Translations under genes and position numbers: made by a program | Source: Bacteroides fragilis | GTDB taxonomy: Bacteria; Bacillota; Clostridia; Lachnospirales; Lachnospiraceae | Length of the DNA stretch: 64,000 bases | Assembly: GCA_023664485.1 (NCBI GenBank) | Contig: JAMPFK010000006.1 | Location: 1 to 64,000 of the forward strand | Direction of reading: 5' to 3' | In this document: one piece after another, positions 27,876 to 37,580 of the stretch | Position numbering within the stretch: position 1 is the first letter of the stretch | Layout of the letters: every line of letters starts with the position of its first letter | The notes under the pieces: model-generated | Seen by the model: only the letters and a program-made list of their open reading frames with translations | Told to the model about the DNA's origin: nothing | The model's database searches: none

Positions 27876-28919
27876 TTAATAGGTTCTCGTATCCAGATAT
27901 TCATCCACATTTTCCTGCGTGAATACCTTTTCCTCCACAATGTTCTCTTTGTCCACCGTCTCGCCATTCTCCAGCTTCCGGATAAGCTCCAGAATATACT
28001 CTCCCTGATCCGGGTTGCATTCGATATCTACATTGATCACACCCTTCGATACGAGCTCCAGCGCTTCATGCACCGCATCGAAGGAAATCAGGATGACATC
28101 GCCATCCGCCCCGGTCGTAATGCCCTTCTCGTCCATTGCCTGTATGGCGCCGAACGCCATATCGTCGTTCTGGGAAATGACGACATCGATATCGGAATAG
28201 CGGGTAAGGAACGTTTCCATGACTTCTTTTCCCTTGGCCGTCGTAAAATCCGCAGGCTCCTGTCTCAGAATATGCCAGTTCGGATGCCCCCGCGCAATCA
28301 GATTAAAGCCTCTGGTGCGTTCCAGCTGGGCGGAAGAACCAATGGTTCCCTGCAATACGACAATATTGATCTCCTCCGCCGCCCGGCCTTCTTCCTTCAA
28401 ATAATTTTCCAGCCAGAGGCCCGCCTTTTCCCCCTCGCTGACCATATCGGAACCGACCCAGGCCGTATAGAGCGAGTCGTCCTCAAGCGATGCCTTCCTG
28501 TCCACCAGAATCACCGGGATCCCCGCCTCCTTCGCTTCCCGCAGCACCGTCTCCCATCCGCTCTCCGTGGCGGGCGAAAACAGAATATAATCCACCCGCT
28601 GCGAGATAAAACCGCGGATCGCTTTGATCTGGTTCTCCTGTTTCTGTCTGGCATTGTTAAATTCCAGGAAAAATCCGTTCTCCCGCGTCAGCGCTTCCTG
28701 AATGGATTCCGAATTGGCGGTCCGCCAGACCGATTCACTGCCGAGCTGGGAAAAACCGACTACGATAAGATTCTCTTCCTCATCAGGTATCATTTCCGAA
28801 TGATTTTCCTCCGGCACGACATCCTGAAAGGAACCGCATCCAGTCATCGCGGCCAGAAGCATCGCGCACAGTACCGCACATGAAAACCGCCACTTATACT
28901 TTCTACACGGATGTCTCAT
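27876..28919 (-). CDS. Sugar-binding lipoprotein of a sensing module
   Basis: A 347-residue lipoprotein with lipobox MTGC (about residue 27) and a YtfQ/RbsB-type binding fold (IVVGFSQLGSESVWRTANSESIQ). Unlike the importer lipoprotein, it sits between kinase and response regulator genes, without permeases. This matches the known XylFII-LytS-YesN arrangement of Clostridium beijerinckii, where a binding protein presents the sugar to the kinase. Its start overlaps the kinase gene by 17 nt. The ligand is probably a pentose. Confidence 0.85.
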   Translation of the reverse strand: MRHPCRKYKWRFSCAVLCAMLLAAMTGCGSFQDVVPEENHSEMIPDEEENLIVVGFSQLGSESVWRTANSESIQEALTRENGFFLEFNNARQKQENQIKAIRGFISQRVDYILFSPATESGWETVLREAKEAGIPVILVDRKASLEDDSLYTAWVGSDMVSEGEKAGLWLENYLKEEGRAAEEINIVVLQGTIGSSAQLERTRGFNLIARGHPNWHILRQEPADFTTAKGKEVMETFLTRYSDIDVVISQNDDMAFGAIQAMDEKGITTGADGDVILISFDAVHEALELVSKGVINVDIECNPDQGEYILELIRKLENGETVDKENIVEEKVFTQENVDEYLDTRTY

Positions 28920-30396
28920 AAATGTCTCCTCCCCGTGAATCCTCCATATGCTGTGCGGGAATTGTGACCCGCACCTCCGTTCCAGCCCCCTTCTCAGACA
29001 AAATCGTCAGTCCATAGGCCATTCCGAAATTCATCCTGAGCCTCTCGTTCACATTCGCCAGCCCGAAACCGGATTCCGTCTCCTGGCACGGCCGGGCGAT
29101 CTCTTTCTGCAGACGCTTCAGCGCTTCTTCTTCCATGCCCACGCCGTTATCCTTGACGCACAGGCAGATTTCCCGCTCCTGCCCTTCCCCCGTCATGGAA
29201 CCCGTGATCGTAATCTTTCCCTTCGCCCTCTTGTACTTGATGCCGTGATACAGCGCGTTTTCCACGAGCGGCTGCAGTGTCAGTTTTAAGATCCGGTATG
29301 GATAGAGTTCCGGGGCTATGGAAATCGCATAATCCAGAATATCGTGGTAACGCACCTGCTGGATTTCCAGATAACTTCGGATATGAAGCTCCTCATCCTT
29401 AATCGTAATGAACTCCTTTCCATGACTCAACACGAGGCGGAAAAAATCGGAAAGCGATACGACCATATCGACCGCCTGCTCCGAAAGATTCCCCTCGATC
29501 AGCCAGATAATCGTATCGAGCGTATTATAAAGGAAATGCGGGTTGATCTGCTCCTGCAGCAGGCGCAGCTCCGCATAACGCATTTTCCGTTCATCTTCTT
29601 TGATCTGGCTCACCATGACCTCCAGATGCCTGGACATTTCGTTTACGCTGTCCGCCAGCTGCGACACCTCATCCCGTGTCTTGACTCCGGCCCTTGCGGA
29701 AAAATCCCCCTCCGAAATCCGCTTCGTCACGCCGCCAAGCTCCCGGATCGGCCGCGTGATGCCGTTGGCGACGACGGAAGACAAAAACAGAACGAAAACG
29801 ATCAGAAAAAAGAGCAGAGCCGTCCACACCACGATGAACTTCCGCACCTGGCCGTTCAGCTGTACTTTCAGATTTTCGATGCTCTGCGTCTGGTAATAAA
29901 TATAATACTGGATATCATCCTGGATCAGCTCCGTTAAAATATAGATATTATTGTCCAGCATTTCGATATTTTCATCGTAATGGCCGCCCTCTTCCAGATT
30001 GATCTTAATATCGCCCACCCGGTCTTCCAGCGTATCGATATTGCGCAGCAGCCGCTGCAGCCAGGACTTGCTTTCTTTATCCGTCGTGATCCGCATCAGG
30101 ACGCCGAAGTCCTCCCTCAGTTCTCCGATGACCCGATAAGGATCCTCCAGTGTCCCGTCGCCTCTGATGCTGTCAAAGGTCACGGCTCCCACCACCAGCT
30201 TATAAAGGCTTTCGTCCATCTCTTCCTTGAAATTCAGGTTATAGCTGTTGGCGATCGTCATATTGCTGACAATTTCATCGTAAGCGTAGCTGTAATTGCG
30301 AAGAGAAAAAATCAGGTAGAGCGTAATACATACAAAAGGCAGCATCGTGCCCAGGATCAGGGCCATCAGCTTGTTTTTCAGCGAATATTTATTCAT
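28903..30396 (-). CDS. Sensor histidine kinase, LytS/YesM type
   Basis: A 497-residue membrane kinase: transmembrane helix at about 13-33, extracytoplasmic helical sensor to about 185, second helix 186-208, HAMP domain, then His_kinase domain with the phosphorylated His in NPHFLYNTLDTIIWLIEGN. The ATP-binding domain follows, with GIKYKRAKGKI, KDNGVGM and GFGLANVNERL. It is first of the three-gene sensing operon. Confidence 0.93.
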   Translation of the reverse strand: MNKYSLKNKLMALILGTMLPFVCITLYLIFSLRNYSYAYDEIVSNMTIANSYNLNFKEEMDESLYKLVVGAVTFDSIRGDGTLEDPYRVIGELREDFGVLMRITTDKESKSWLQRLLRNIDTLEDRVGDIKINLEEGGHYDENIEMLDNNIYILTELIQDDIQYYIYYQTQSIENLKVQLNGQVRKFIVVWTALLFFLIVFVLFLSSVVANGITRPIRELGGVTKRISEGDFSARAGVKTRDEVSQLADSVNEMSRHLEVMVSQIKEDERKMRYAELRLLQEQINPHFLYNTLDTIIWLIEGNLSEQAVDMVVSLSDFFRLVLSHGKEFITIKDEELHIRSYLEIQQVRYHDILDYAISIAPELYPYRILKLTLQPLVENALYHGIKYKRAKGKITITGSMTGEGQEREICLCVKDNGVGMEEEALKRLQKEIARPCQETESGFGLANVNERLRMNFGMAYGLTILSEKGAGTEVRVTIPAQHMEDSRGGDIYETSV

Positions 30397-30431
30397 AGAT
30401 TCCTCTTATGCTTTTTTATATTATTATAAAC

Positions 30432-30460
30432 AGTATAATCTATGTCAGTATTCGACACAA
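30432..30460 (-). promoter_or_regulatory. Promoter of the sensor kinase operon
   Basis: Minus-strand TTGTGT (30455-30460) and TATACT (30432-30437), spaced 17 bp, about 35 bp upstream of the kinase start. Confidence 0.5.
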
Positions 30461-30536
30461 TATCGAAATGCTGCGAATGACGCCCCGCTCCTGCACATAT
30501 ACTTAATCAAAACCGTCTGAATCGGGGTATATTTTT

Positions 30537-32393
30537 TTGAAAAAAAAGCTTTCTCCCAAACAATGGGCAGGCGCGATTTTATTGCTGTGCCTCTTTATTC
30601 TGCTCACGCTTTTTCTTTACAGCCGGTTCCACGAGGATGCCCGGTTCGGGAAATTCGTTGAAAAATTTTTTCTGACGGAGCTATGCTCCAATCCCGTTAA
30701 TCTTCACTATACTCTTTCCGATCCGGCAGCATACGAAATCGACGAAAGCGCGCTCGCCCTCCCGGTATACCGGGCCGGGCAGATCTATGACGAGTTGGAA
30801 GAAATCCAATCGGCGCTCCGCGCCCTGAAAAAATTCCGTCCGGAGCATATGTCACCCGTCAACCAATATACCTACATACTCCTCTCCACCTACCTGACTG
30901 CCGCCGAAAGCTGCTCCTCGCATCTTTACTATGAAGAACCGCTCTCGCCGGCTTCCGGCGTGCAGTCCGGCCTGCCGGTGCTGCTCGCCGAATACCGCTT
31001 ATCCTCCGCTAAAGATATCGAAAACTATCTGTCCATTCTCTCCCAGATTCCCGCCTATCTGGAAGGCATCGCGCTTTACGAACGCGAAAAGGCGCAGTAC
31101 GGACTGTTTATGTCCGACGTCTCCGCCGATAAGGTCATTGAACAATGCGGCACGCTGATGGACCGCCGGACATTGGAAGCGGGAACCCATTTTCTGGAAA
31201 CCACCTTCGCGCAGCGGCTTGAGAAACTGTCAGAACAGAATGCGATCGAAGCATCGGACGCGGAACGCTGGCAGTCCGAAAACGAACGCCTGCTTATAAC
31301 CGTCGTTGCGCCCGCCTATGACAAGCTCGCCGACGAACTGACGCTGCTAAAGGGCAGCGGAACGAATACGCAGGGGCTCGCCTGCTATGAGGACGGCCGG
31401 GAATATTATCAGGCATATCTCCGGCTGGCGACCGGCTCTTACCGGACCGTTCCCGAAATCATGGAAATGCTTTCAAAAGATTTTAAGAAAAATTACGTCG
31501 CCCTCGCCGCGCTCCTGCGGGAATATCCTGCCCTGAGCGACTCGCTTCCTTCCGTGAATGCCGCTTTTCCAGCCCTCTCTCCTGAAAAGATACTCGCCGG
31601 GCTGCAGCAGCTGATCGCGGAAGATTATCCTGCGATTCCATACCGGACAGACTGCACCGTCAAATATGTCGATAAAGCGCTGGAACCATACTCTGCACCC
31701 GCTTTCTATATGATACCGCCCATCGACGCCACAACGGAAAATACGATCTACATCAATCAAATGGATACCGCCGAGGGACTTTCCCTTTTTACCACTCTCG
31801 CCCATGAAGGGTATCCCGGCCACCTTTATCAGACCGTATACAGCGGCTGTTATCTGCAGTCCATCGGCGCCAGCCCCCTGCGGAGCCTCCTTTCCTACGG
31901 CGGTTATATAGAAGGATGGGCGACCTATGCGGAGTTCCAGTCTTATGACTATGCCATCGCGCTGACCAAAGACGCGCATCCCGAAACGGAAGCTCTGTAT
32001 CTGGCTGAGAAACTGAACCGCCAGATACAGCTCTGCCTTTATTCCATGCTGGATATTCTCATTCATTATGAAGGCGCTTCCTGTGAAAAAGTCCGGGAAA
32101 TCCTGTCCGCCATAGGCGTTTCGGAGGACGAGGCCATCCGCGGCGTCTACGAATATATTATCGAAGAACCCTGCAACTATCTGAAATACTATCTGGGTTA
32201 TCTGGAAATCGAAACGCTGAAAGAACAGGCAAAGACCGTCTGGACGGCGACTTACGGAGAAGACGCCTTTACCCTGTACCGGTTCCACACATTCTTATTA
32301 AATAACGGCCCGGCGGATTTCAGAACCCTTTCCCGTCTGCTTATGGTCATCCGTCCCGACAGACAGTCTTATCTGTCAGAAAAAAAGAACTGA
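30537..32393 (+). CDS. DUF885 family metallopeptidase-like protein, membrane-anchored
   Basis: A 618-residue protein starting at TTG (KKKLSPKQWAGA) with one N-terminal anchor helix at about residues 11-28. The DUF885 domain carries the zinc motif HEGYPGH near residue 422, followed by the conserved SYGGYIEGWATYAE. The family is thought to act on peptides outside the membrane; a substrate is not known. Its 3' end overlaps that of the convergent marR gene by 25 nt. Confidence 0.85.
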   Translation: MKKKLSPKQWAGAILLLCLFILLTLFLYSRFHEDARFGKFVEKFFLTELCSNPVNLHYTLSDPAAYEIDESALALPVYRAGQIYDELEEIQSALRALKKFRPEHMSPVNQYTYILLSTYLTAAESCSSHLYYEEPLSPASGVQSGLPVLLAEYRLSSAKDIENYLSILSQIPAYLEGIALYEREKAQYGLFMSDVSADKVIEQCGTLMDRRTLEAGTHFLETTFAQRLEKLSEQNAIEASDAERWQSENERLLITVVAPAYDKLADELTLLKGSGTNTQGLACYEDGREYYQAYLRLATGSYRTVPEIMEMLSKDFKKNYVALAALLREYPALSDSLPSVNAAFPALSPEKILAGLQQLIAEDYPAIPYRTDCTVKYVDKALEPYSAPAFYMIPPIDATTENTIYINQMDTAEGLSLFTTLAHEGYPGHLYQTVYSGCYLQSIGASPLRSLLSYGGYIEGWATYAEFQSYDYAIALTKDAHPETEALYLAEKLNRQIQLCLYSMLDILIHYEGASCEKVREILSAIGVSEDEAIRGVYEYIIEEPCNYLKYYLGYLEIETLKEQAKTVWTATYGEDAFTLYRFHTFLLNNGPADFRTLSRLLMVIRPDRQSYLSEKKN

Positions 32394-32806
32394 TTGATAC
32401 GCTGTAACGCTTTCTCCAACACCAGCTTTTCCTCTTCCGAAAGCTGTGCCACGATCGCATCGACCATTTTCTCATGGAATTGCTGATGATGGAGAAATGC
32501 CCGCTTTCCTTTCTCCGTAAGCGAAACGAGTACGACCCTCCTGTCCTCCTCGCTTCTGACCCGCTCTACATAATTCTTTTTCACAAGGCTGTTAATAGAA
32601 ATGGTCAAGGTCCCCGTCGTAACGCGCAGCGCCCTGGCTACTGTTGACATATTCTTCTTTTCCCCCATGCCGATCGCCTCTATCACATGGATGTCATTCG
32701 TCGTAAGATCCTTATATTCCCCCGTACGGATTGCCCTTTCCTCAATTTCATTGATATTCCTGAATGTTTTTACGAGTACCTCATTCAGGACATTGTTGAT
32801 ATCCAT
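32369..32806 (-). CDS. MarR family transcriptional regulator
   Basis: A 145-residue winged-helix regulator. The recognition region MSTVARALRVTTGTLTISINSLVKKNYVERVRSEEDRRVV is typical of MarR. It is the last gene of an operon with the ABC exporter and probably controls it through a dyad that overlaps the exporter promoter. The ligand is unknown. Confidence 0.9.
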   Translation of the reverse strand: MDINNVLNEVLVKTFRNINEIEERAIRTGEYKDLTTNDIHVIEAIGMGEKKNMSTVARALRVTTGTLTISINSLVKKNYVERVRSEEDRRVVLVSLTEKGKRAFLHHQQFHEKMVDAIVAQLSEEEKLVLEKALQRINQFFFSDR

Positions 32807-32841
32807 TTTCTTCCCCCTCCGCGGACCTTTTGCCGCCGCGC

Positions 32842-35800
32842 CTACTCGATCGATTTTAAGGATTCCGCCATATTGATCTTTTCCAGTTTAAAGAACATCA
32901 GACCGTTCACGAACATCGCAAAAACGAACGTAAGCACAAAACTCCAAAAATAACTGATGGGTTCGATCAGCGTCTTAAAGGATATCATATCGATATTGAT
33001 ATGATACATCACGAACCAGTGCAGCCATTTACCGAGCCCCAGCCCGACGATGGCTCCCATTCCGGTCAGCATCAGATTTTCCCGGAAAACATAATCCGCC
33101 GTTTCTTTCGCATAAAAGCCGAGCACCTTAATCGTCGCGATCTCCCGGATCCGCTCCGTAATATTAATATTCGTCAGATTATACAGCACGATGAACGCGA
33201 GGCTCCCCGCGCAGATAATGATCAGCGCGACAATATAATTCATGCTCTCCATCATCGTTCCGATCCTTTCGCGCATATCCTGCGTCACGGACACAGCGAG
33301 CACATTGTCCATATCGGAAATAACCGCCGCTGCTTCGTGAACATCCAAACCCTCTTTCACGGCGGCATAAGCGCTCTTATATTCCGGCTCCCTGGAAAGC
33401 TGCTCCGTATAAGTCTCTTTGTCGATATAAATATAGTTATAGACAAAATTTTCACAAAGCGCGGATATCGTTACCGTAAAACTGTTCATATCGCTGTCGC
33501 GCAGCGTCACCCTGTCTCCCGCGCGGATTCCCATATTCTCCGCCATCTTCTCCGTCAGAACCGCCCCGCCTTTTTCCGGATACGGAATCGGCCCGCCCTC
33601 CGGCGTATGCAGATTCAAAAAGGATCCCGTTTCTTCCACATTTTCCGGAATCATCAGATACACCGATTTTGTTTTTCCGCCGAAATCCAGATCGACGCTC
33701 TCTTCATAATGGCAGGCGGCCCGTTCCAGCTTTCCTCCCAGCCTCTCTTCCATCTCATCGATATCCGCTCTCTGTACGCCGTCCGAGAAGGTAATTCCGA
33801 TATCGAATATCTGAATCTCATCATACTGCATATCCGCAATGCCCATCACGGAATCCTTCACGCCATATCCCGTAACAAGCAGCGCCGTACAGCCGCTGAT
33901 GCCGAGTATCATCATAAAAAAACGTTTTTTATACCGTACCAGGTTCCGCACGGAAACCTTATGTAAAAATTTCATTCTGCTCCAGAGAAAAGTTACCTTT
34001 TCCAGGAAAATGCGTTTGCCGCTCTTAGGCGCCTTAGGCCGGATCAGATTCGCGGGAACGCTGAACAGCTCATACCGACAGGAAAAATATGCCGCTCCCA
34101 TGGAACAGAGGAGCGCCGCCGCCAGTGAAAAAATGGCCGTCCATATATCGAAATAATACTCGATTCCGCCCATACTGTACATGATGCCGTAGCCGACCCA
34201 AATGACCCTTGGGAACAGCCATGTGCCGCCCGCAAGGCCGAGCACCGCACCAAGCACTGCCGCCGAACCGGCATAAAATAAAAATTTCCCCATAATGGCG
34301 GCGTTTCCGTAACCGAGCGCTTTCAATATGCCGATCTGCGTCCTCTGCTCCTCCACCATCCGGTTCATCGTCGTCATGCAGATAAGCGCCGCTACCAGAA
34401 AAAAGAAAATCGGGAACACGTTGGCAATCGCCGCGACGATATTGGAATCGCTTTCATAACAGGCGTATCCGATATTCGTATTCCTGGTCAGCGCATAGCT
34501 GTCCGGCTCCTCGATATCCGCAAGCTCCGCTCTCGCATCGTCGATCTTCTGCTGGGCGTCCGCAACCTCTTCTTCAAATTCGGCCTTCGCATCCTCATAT
34601 TCCGTACGGGCGTCGGCAAGCTCCACCCGGCCCTCCTCCAGATCCGCCCGGCCCTCCTCTAACTCCGTCTGCGCGTCCGCAAGCTCCGTTTTGGCTTTGG
34701 CAAGTTCCTCTTTCCCATCCGCGAGCTCCGTCTTTCCCTCTTCCAATTCCGTTTTGGCATCGGCAAGCTGTATCTTACCGTCTTCCAGTTCCGTCCGGGC
34801 GTTCGTCACCTCCGTTTTGGCCGAAGCGAGTTCTTCCTCCGCTTCCAGGAGCACCTTTTCATGATAGGCAATCTCTTCTTTCGCGGCTGCGATCTGCTCT
34901 TTGCCGTCCTGAATCGCCGCTTTGCCGGCATCGAGCTGTGTCCGCCCCGCCTGTATCTGCGAAAGCCCATCCTCCAGCTGCGCTCTCCCGGCCTGTATCT
35001 CTCCGATTCCGGCATCGAGCTGGCCGATTCCCGCCTGCACCTGCGCCCGGCCCGCCTGCACCTGCGAAAGCCCCGCTTCGAGCTGGCCCATCTGCGCCGC
35101 ATACGCTTCATATTCTTCCTGCGTAAGCGCTCCCGCCATCATTTCCTGCAGCATCGCTTTCTGGCCGTTCAGCTCCGCTTCCTGCGCCGCAAGGCCCGCA
35201 TCCTGTGCCGCCAGCGCCTCCCGCTGCGCGGAAAGCTCCGTTTCCTGTAAAGATAACGCGTCGGCCTGCGCGGAAAGCGCCGCCGCCTGCTCCTCTAACT
35301 CCGCTTCCTGCGAAAGGACGCTCTCCTCCTGCGAAAGCAGCTCCGCTTCTTTTTCCTGTAACGTCTCTTTCGCCTGCGCGAGTTCGTCCCTGCTGTTCGA
35401 GAGCATTATCTCATTCTCAAAAATTTCCCATTCATGCAGGCTGAGCTCCTCTTCCGCATCCTGAATCTCCAGTTCCTTATCCCGAATCTCCTGCTCGCCG
35501 TCTATGATTTCCTGCTCCCCGTCCAGCAGCTCCTGCTCATGTTCAGCGATTTCCTTCGTGCCGTCCGCGATTTCCTTCGTGCCGTCCGCAAGCTCCTGCT
35601 CTCCGTCCAGCAGCTCCTGCTCTCCGTCCTCGATTTTCTGCAGAGCGTCGTTCAATTCCTCTTCCGCTTCCGCCTTCTTATCGTCCAGCTCCTTCTGCGC
35701 ATCATCTATTTTCTCCTGCGCCTCGGCGGTCAGCGCTCCATACCGCTGCCGCGCAAGCGTTTCCGCCGCTTCTTCCATCCCGTCCTGCAGGGAATCGATA

Positions 35801-36486
35801 TAATCCTGATATTCATCCGTGTAAACGTCGTATTTCTGATTCATCGCCACATAGATCTCTGTCAGATAATCGCAGTCGAAAGCTTCCTCCGGCACATAAA
35901 TAAACGCCGAGATCCGTCCCGTTCCAATAGACGTCGTCCCCCGTTCAAAATTGATATAACAGGGCGAACGCACGATACCCACCGCCGTAAAAGTACGGTT
36001 TCCGAACATTTCCAGCGTATCCTCGTCATTGCTGTCCGTCACCGTAATCTGCGCGCCGAGCATTTCTTCACCATACAAAGCGTCGTCCAATACGCACTCA
36101 TCCGCTCTCTGAGGCATTCTTCCCGCCGTTACCACGACCCGGTTAATCGTCTCCGGCACCGCGTGGATCTTATAGACGGACTCGTTTCCATCCTCAAAAG
36201 CGCAGATCGCATCCACCGAAATGGTTCCCTCCACATCGGCGGCTTCCACGGCCGCCGCCAGCTCCTCCACATCCTCTTTGTCGAAACCGACGGTCGATAA
36301 CAGCCTGAAATCAAAAAAATTCTGCTCCGCCAGATAAGTATTTTCCGTCGCGATCATCGCCGGCGTCGTCGCCTTTAAGCCCGCGAACAAACTGACTCCC
36401 AGCATAACGATCGCCAGGATCGCTATATACCGTCCAAAGCTTCCTTTGATTTCCCTGATTGTCGTTTTGATCATCCCACTGCTCAT
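32842..36486 (-). CDS. FtsX/MacB-type ABC permease with a very long coiled-coil insert
   Basis: A 1214-residue membrane protein. An N-terminal helix (about 15-35) and MacB-like periplasmic domain precede a roughly 430-residue coiled coil (about 245-680) built from many near-seven-residue units such as LLDGEQELADGTKEIADG. Then come two FtsX domains with helices near 700-800 and at the C-terminus (ALIIICAGSLAFIVLYNLTNINITERI). It works with the ATPase encoded 30 nt upstream. The family includes antimicrobial-peptide and lipoprotein-handling transporters; the cargo cannot be told. Confidence 0.88.
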   Translation of the reverse strand: MSSGMIKTTIREIKGSFGRYIAILAIVMLGVSLFAGLKATTPAMIATENTYLAEQNFFDFRLLSTVGFDKEDVEELAAAVEAADVEGTISVDAICAFEDGNESVYKIHAVPETINRVVVTAGRMPQRADECVLDDALYGEEMLGAQITVTDSNDEDTLEMFGNRTFTAVGIVRSPCYINFERGTTSIGTGRISAFIYVPEEAFDCDYLTEIYVAMNQKYDVYTDEYQDYIDSLQDGMEEAAETLARQRYGALTAEAQEKIDDAQKELDDKKAEAEEELNDALQKIEDGEQELLDGEQELADGTKEIADGTKEIAEHEQELLDGEQEIIDGEQEIRDKELEIQDAEEELSLHEWEIFENEIMLSNSRDELAQAKETLQEKEAELLSQEESVLSQEAELEEQAAALSAQADALSLQETELSAQREALAAQDAGLAAQEAELNGQKAMLQEMMAGALTQEEYEAYAAQMGQLEAGLSQVQAGRAQVQAGIGQLDAGIGEIQAGRAQLEDGLSQIQAGRTQLDAGKAAIQDGKEQIAAAKEEIAYHEKVLLEAEEELASAKTEVTNARTELEDGKIQLADAKTELEEGKTELADGKEELAKAKTELADAQTELEEGRADLEEGRVELADARTEYEDAKAEFEEEVADAQQKIDDARAELADIEEPDSYALTRNTNIGYACYESDSNIVAAIANVFPIFFFLVAALICMTTMNRMVEEQRTQIGILKALGYGNAAIMGKFLFYAGSAAVLGAVLGLAGGTWLFPRVIWVGYGIMYSMGGIEYYFDIWTAIFSLAAALLCSMGAAYFSCRYELFSVPANLIRPKAPKSGKRIFLEKVTFLWSRMKFLHKVSVRNLVRYKKRFFMMILGISGCTALLVTGYGVKDSVMGIADMQYDEIQIFDIGITFSDGVQRADIDEMEERLGGKLERAACHYEESVDLDFGGKTKSVYLMIPENVEETGSFLNLHTPEGGPIPYPEKGGAVLTEKMAENMGIRAGDRVTLRDSDMNSFTVTISALCENFVYNYIYIDKETYTEQLSREPEYKSAYAAVKEGLDVHEAAAVISDMDNVLAVSVTQDMRERIGTMMESMNYIVALIIICAGSLAFIVLYNLTNINITERIREIATIKVLGFYAKETADYVFRENLMLTGMGAIVGLGLGKWLHWFVMYHINIDMISFKTLIEPISYFWSFVLTFVFAMFVNGLMFFKLEKINMAESLKSIE

Positions 36487-36515
36487 TCATCCGACTCCCT
36501 GTCCGCCCCAAGCGC

Positions 36516-37220
36516 CTACCACTCGATTTCCTCCACCGGTATGATATGCTCGTTCATCTCCATTTTGTACACCGTTCCGCTCTTCACCGTAATGATTCTG
36601 TCGGCCATCGCTGTCAGCGCCTGGTTATGGGTAATGACAACGACCGTCATTCCTTCTTTCCTGCATGCATCCTGCAATAATTTCAGGACCGCTTTCCCCG
36701 TATTATAGTCTAACGCCCCGGTCGGCTCATCGCACAACAGCAGCTTCGGATTTTTCGCAAGGGCTCTGGCGATCGCCACCCGCTGCTGCTCCCCGCCGGA
36801 TAACTGTGCCGGAAAGTTCCCCGCCCGATCCTTCAGCCCGACCATAGCAAGGACCGTCATTGCGTCCAGCGGATCTTTGCAGATCTGCGCCGCCAGTTCC
36901 ACATTTTCGAGCGCCGTCAGGTTCTGGACCAGATTGTAGAACTGGAATACAAAGCCGATATCATATCTTCTGTACGCCGTCAGCCTTTTCTTATGATAGG
37001 CCGAAATCTCTTCTCCGTCTAACAGGACCTGTCCGGAAGAAAGGCTGTCCATCCCGCCCAGGATATTCAGAATCGTCGTCTTTCCGGCCCCGGAAGCGCC
37101 GACCACGACGCAGAATTCCCCTTTTTCGATCTCGAAATTGACATTCTGCAGCGCTTCGATGTCCACTTCCCCCATATGATATGTCTTGCCGACATTCCTA
37201 AATTCCACAAACGAACTCAT
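36516..37220 (-). CDS. ABC transporter ATPase, MacB/LolD type
   Basis: A 234-residue ATPase partnering the FtsX-type permease. Walker A is GASGAGKTTILNILGG, the signature is LSGGEQQRVAIARAL, and Walker B is LLLCDEPTGALD. It is first in the exporter-marR operon. Confidence 0.95.
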   Translation of the reverse strand: MSSFVEFRNVGKTYHMGEVDIEALQNVNFEIEKGEFCVVVGASGAGKTTILNILGGMDSLSSGQVLLDGEEISAYHKKRLTAYRRYDIGFVFQFYNLVQNLTALENVELAAQICKDPLDAMTVLAMVGLKDRAGNFPAQLSGGEQQRVAIARALAKNPKLLLCDEPTGALDYNTGKAVLKLLQDACRKEGMTVVVITHNQALTAMADRIITVKSGTVYKMEMNEHIIPVEEIEW

Positions 37221-37269
37221 ATTATCTCACCTTTTTCTTATTTACAGTTCTCCGTTCATTCTAAAAAAC

Positions 37270-37300
37270 ATTTTAGCATAAGTATTTTGAGACCAAAATA
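37270..37300 (-). promoter_or_regulatory. Exporter operon promoter overlapped by a MarR-like operator
   Basis: Minus-strand -35 TTTGGT (37292-37297), 16-bp spacer and -10 TAAAAT (37270-37275) with extended TGC. A dyad TATTTTG-AGAC-CAAAATA (37283-37300) covers the -35, as expected for a repressor site. The MarR encoded at the end of the operon is the likely ligand. Confidence 0.6.
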
Positions 37301-37422
37301 GTTCGATTCTAAAAAATCTATAAAATCATTGCGGCCCAGGCAGGGCATGGCCGGACAATTACATCATCCCCGCTATGGGGTCAAGAGGGAGGGCATTTTT
37401 ATCCCGATTTTTTCTTATATGA

Positions 37423-37454
37423 CAGAAAAGGACATAATCCTATGTCCTTTTCTG
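37423..37454. repeat. 14-bp-arm perfect inverted repeat
   Basis: CAGAAAAGGACATA, a 4-nt loop and the exact complement. It lies in the gap between the exporter promoter and the nuclease remnant and could act as a terminator for the latter, though no T run follows on the minus strand. Confidence 0.5.
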
Positions 37455-37541
37455 CCTTATAGTACCTTTTCTGAATCGCATGTCACTTAGTTCCTCTGCA
37501 TGAAAATCAATTATGCTGCCGCATTTGTATTTTGAAGGCAT
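37440..37541 (-). CDS. Possible 33-residue small protein
   Basis: An open frame beginning MPSKYKCGSIIDFHAEE with GAGGAGG 6 nt before the ATG. It follows the nuclease remnant and ends inside the inverted repeat. A second overlapping small frame (37507-37581) starts at the remnant's stop codon. Nothing is recognisable in either; the ribosome site is the only support. Confidence 0.25.
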   Translation of the reverse strand: MPSKYKCGSIIDFHAEELSDMRFRKGTIRQKRT

Positions 37542-37580
37542 AACAATCCTCCTCGGTAAACCCCTCAGCTTTCATAACCA

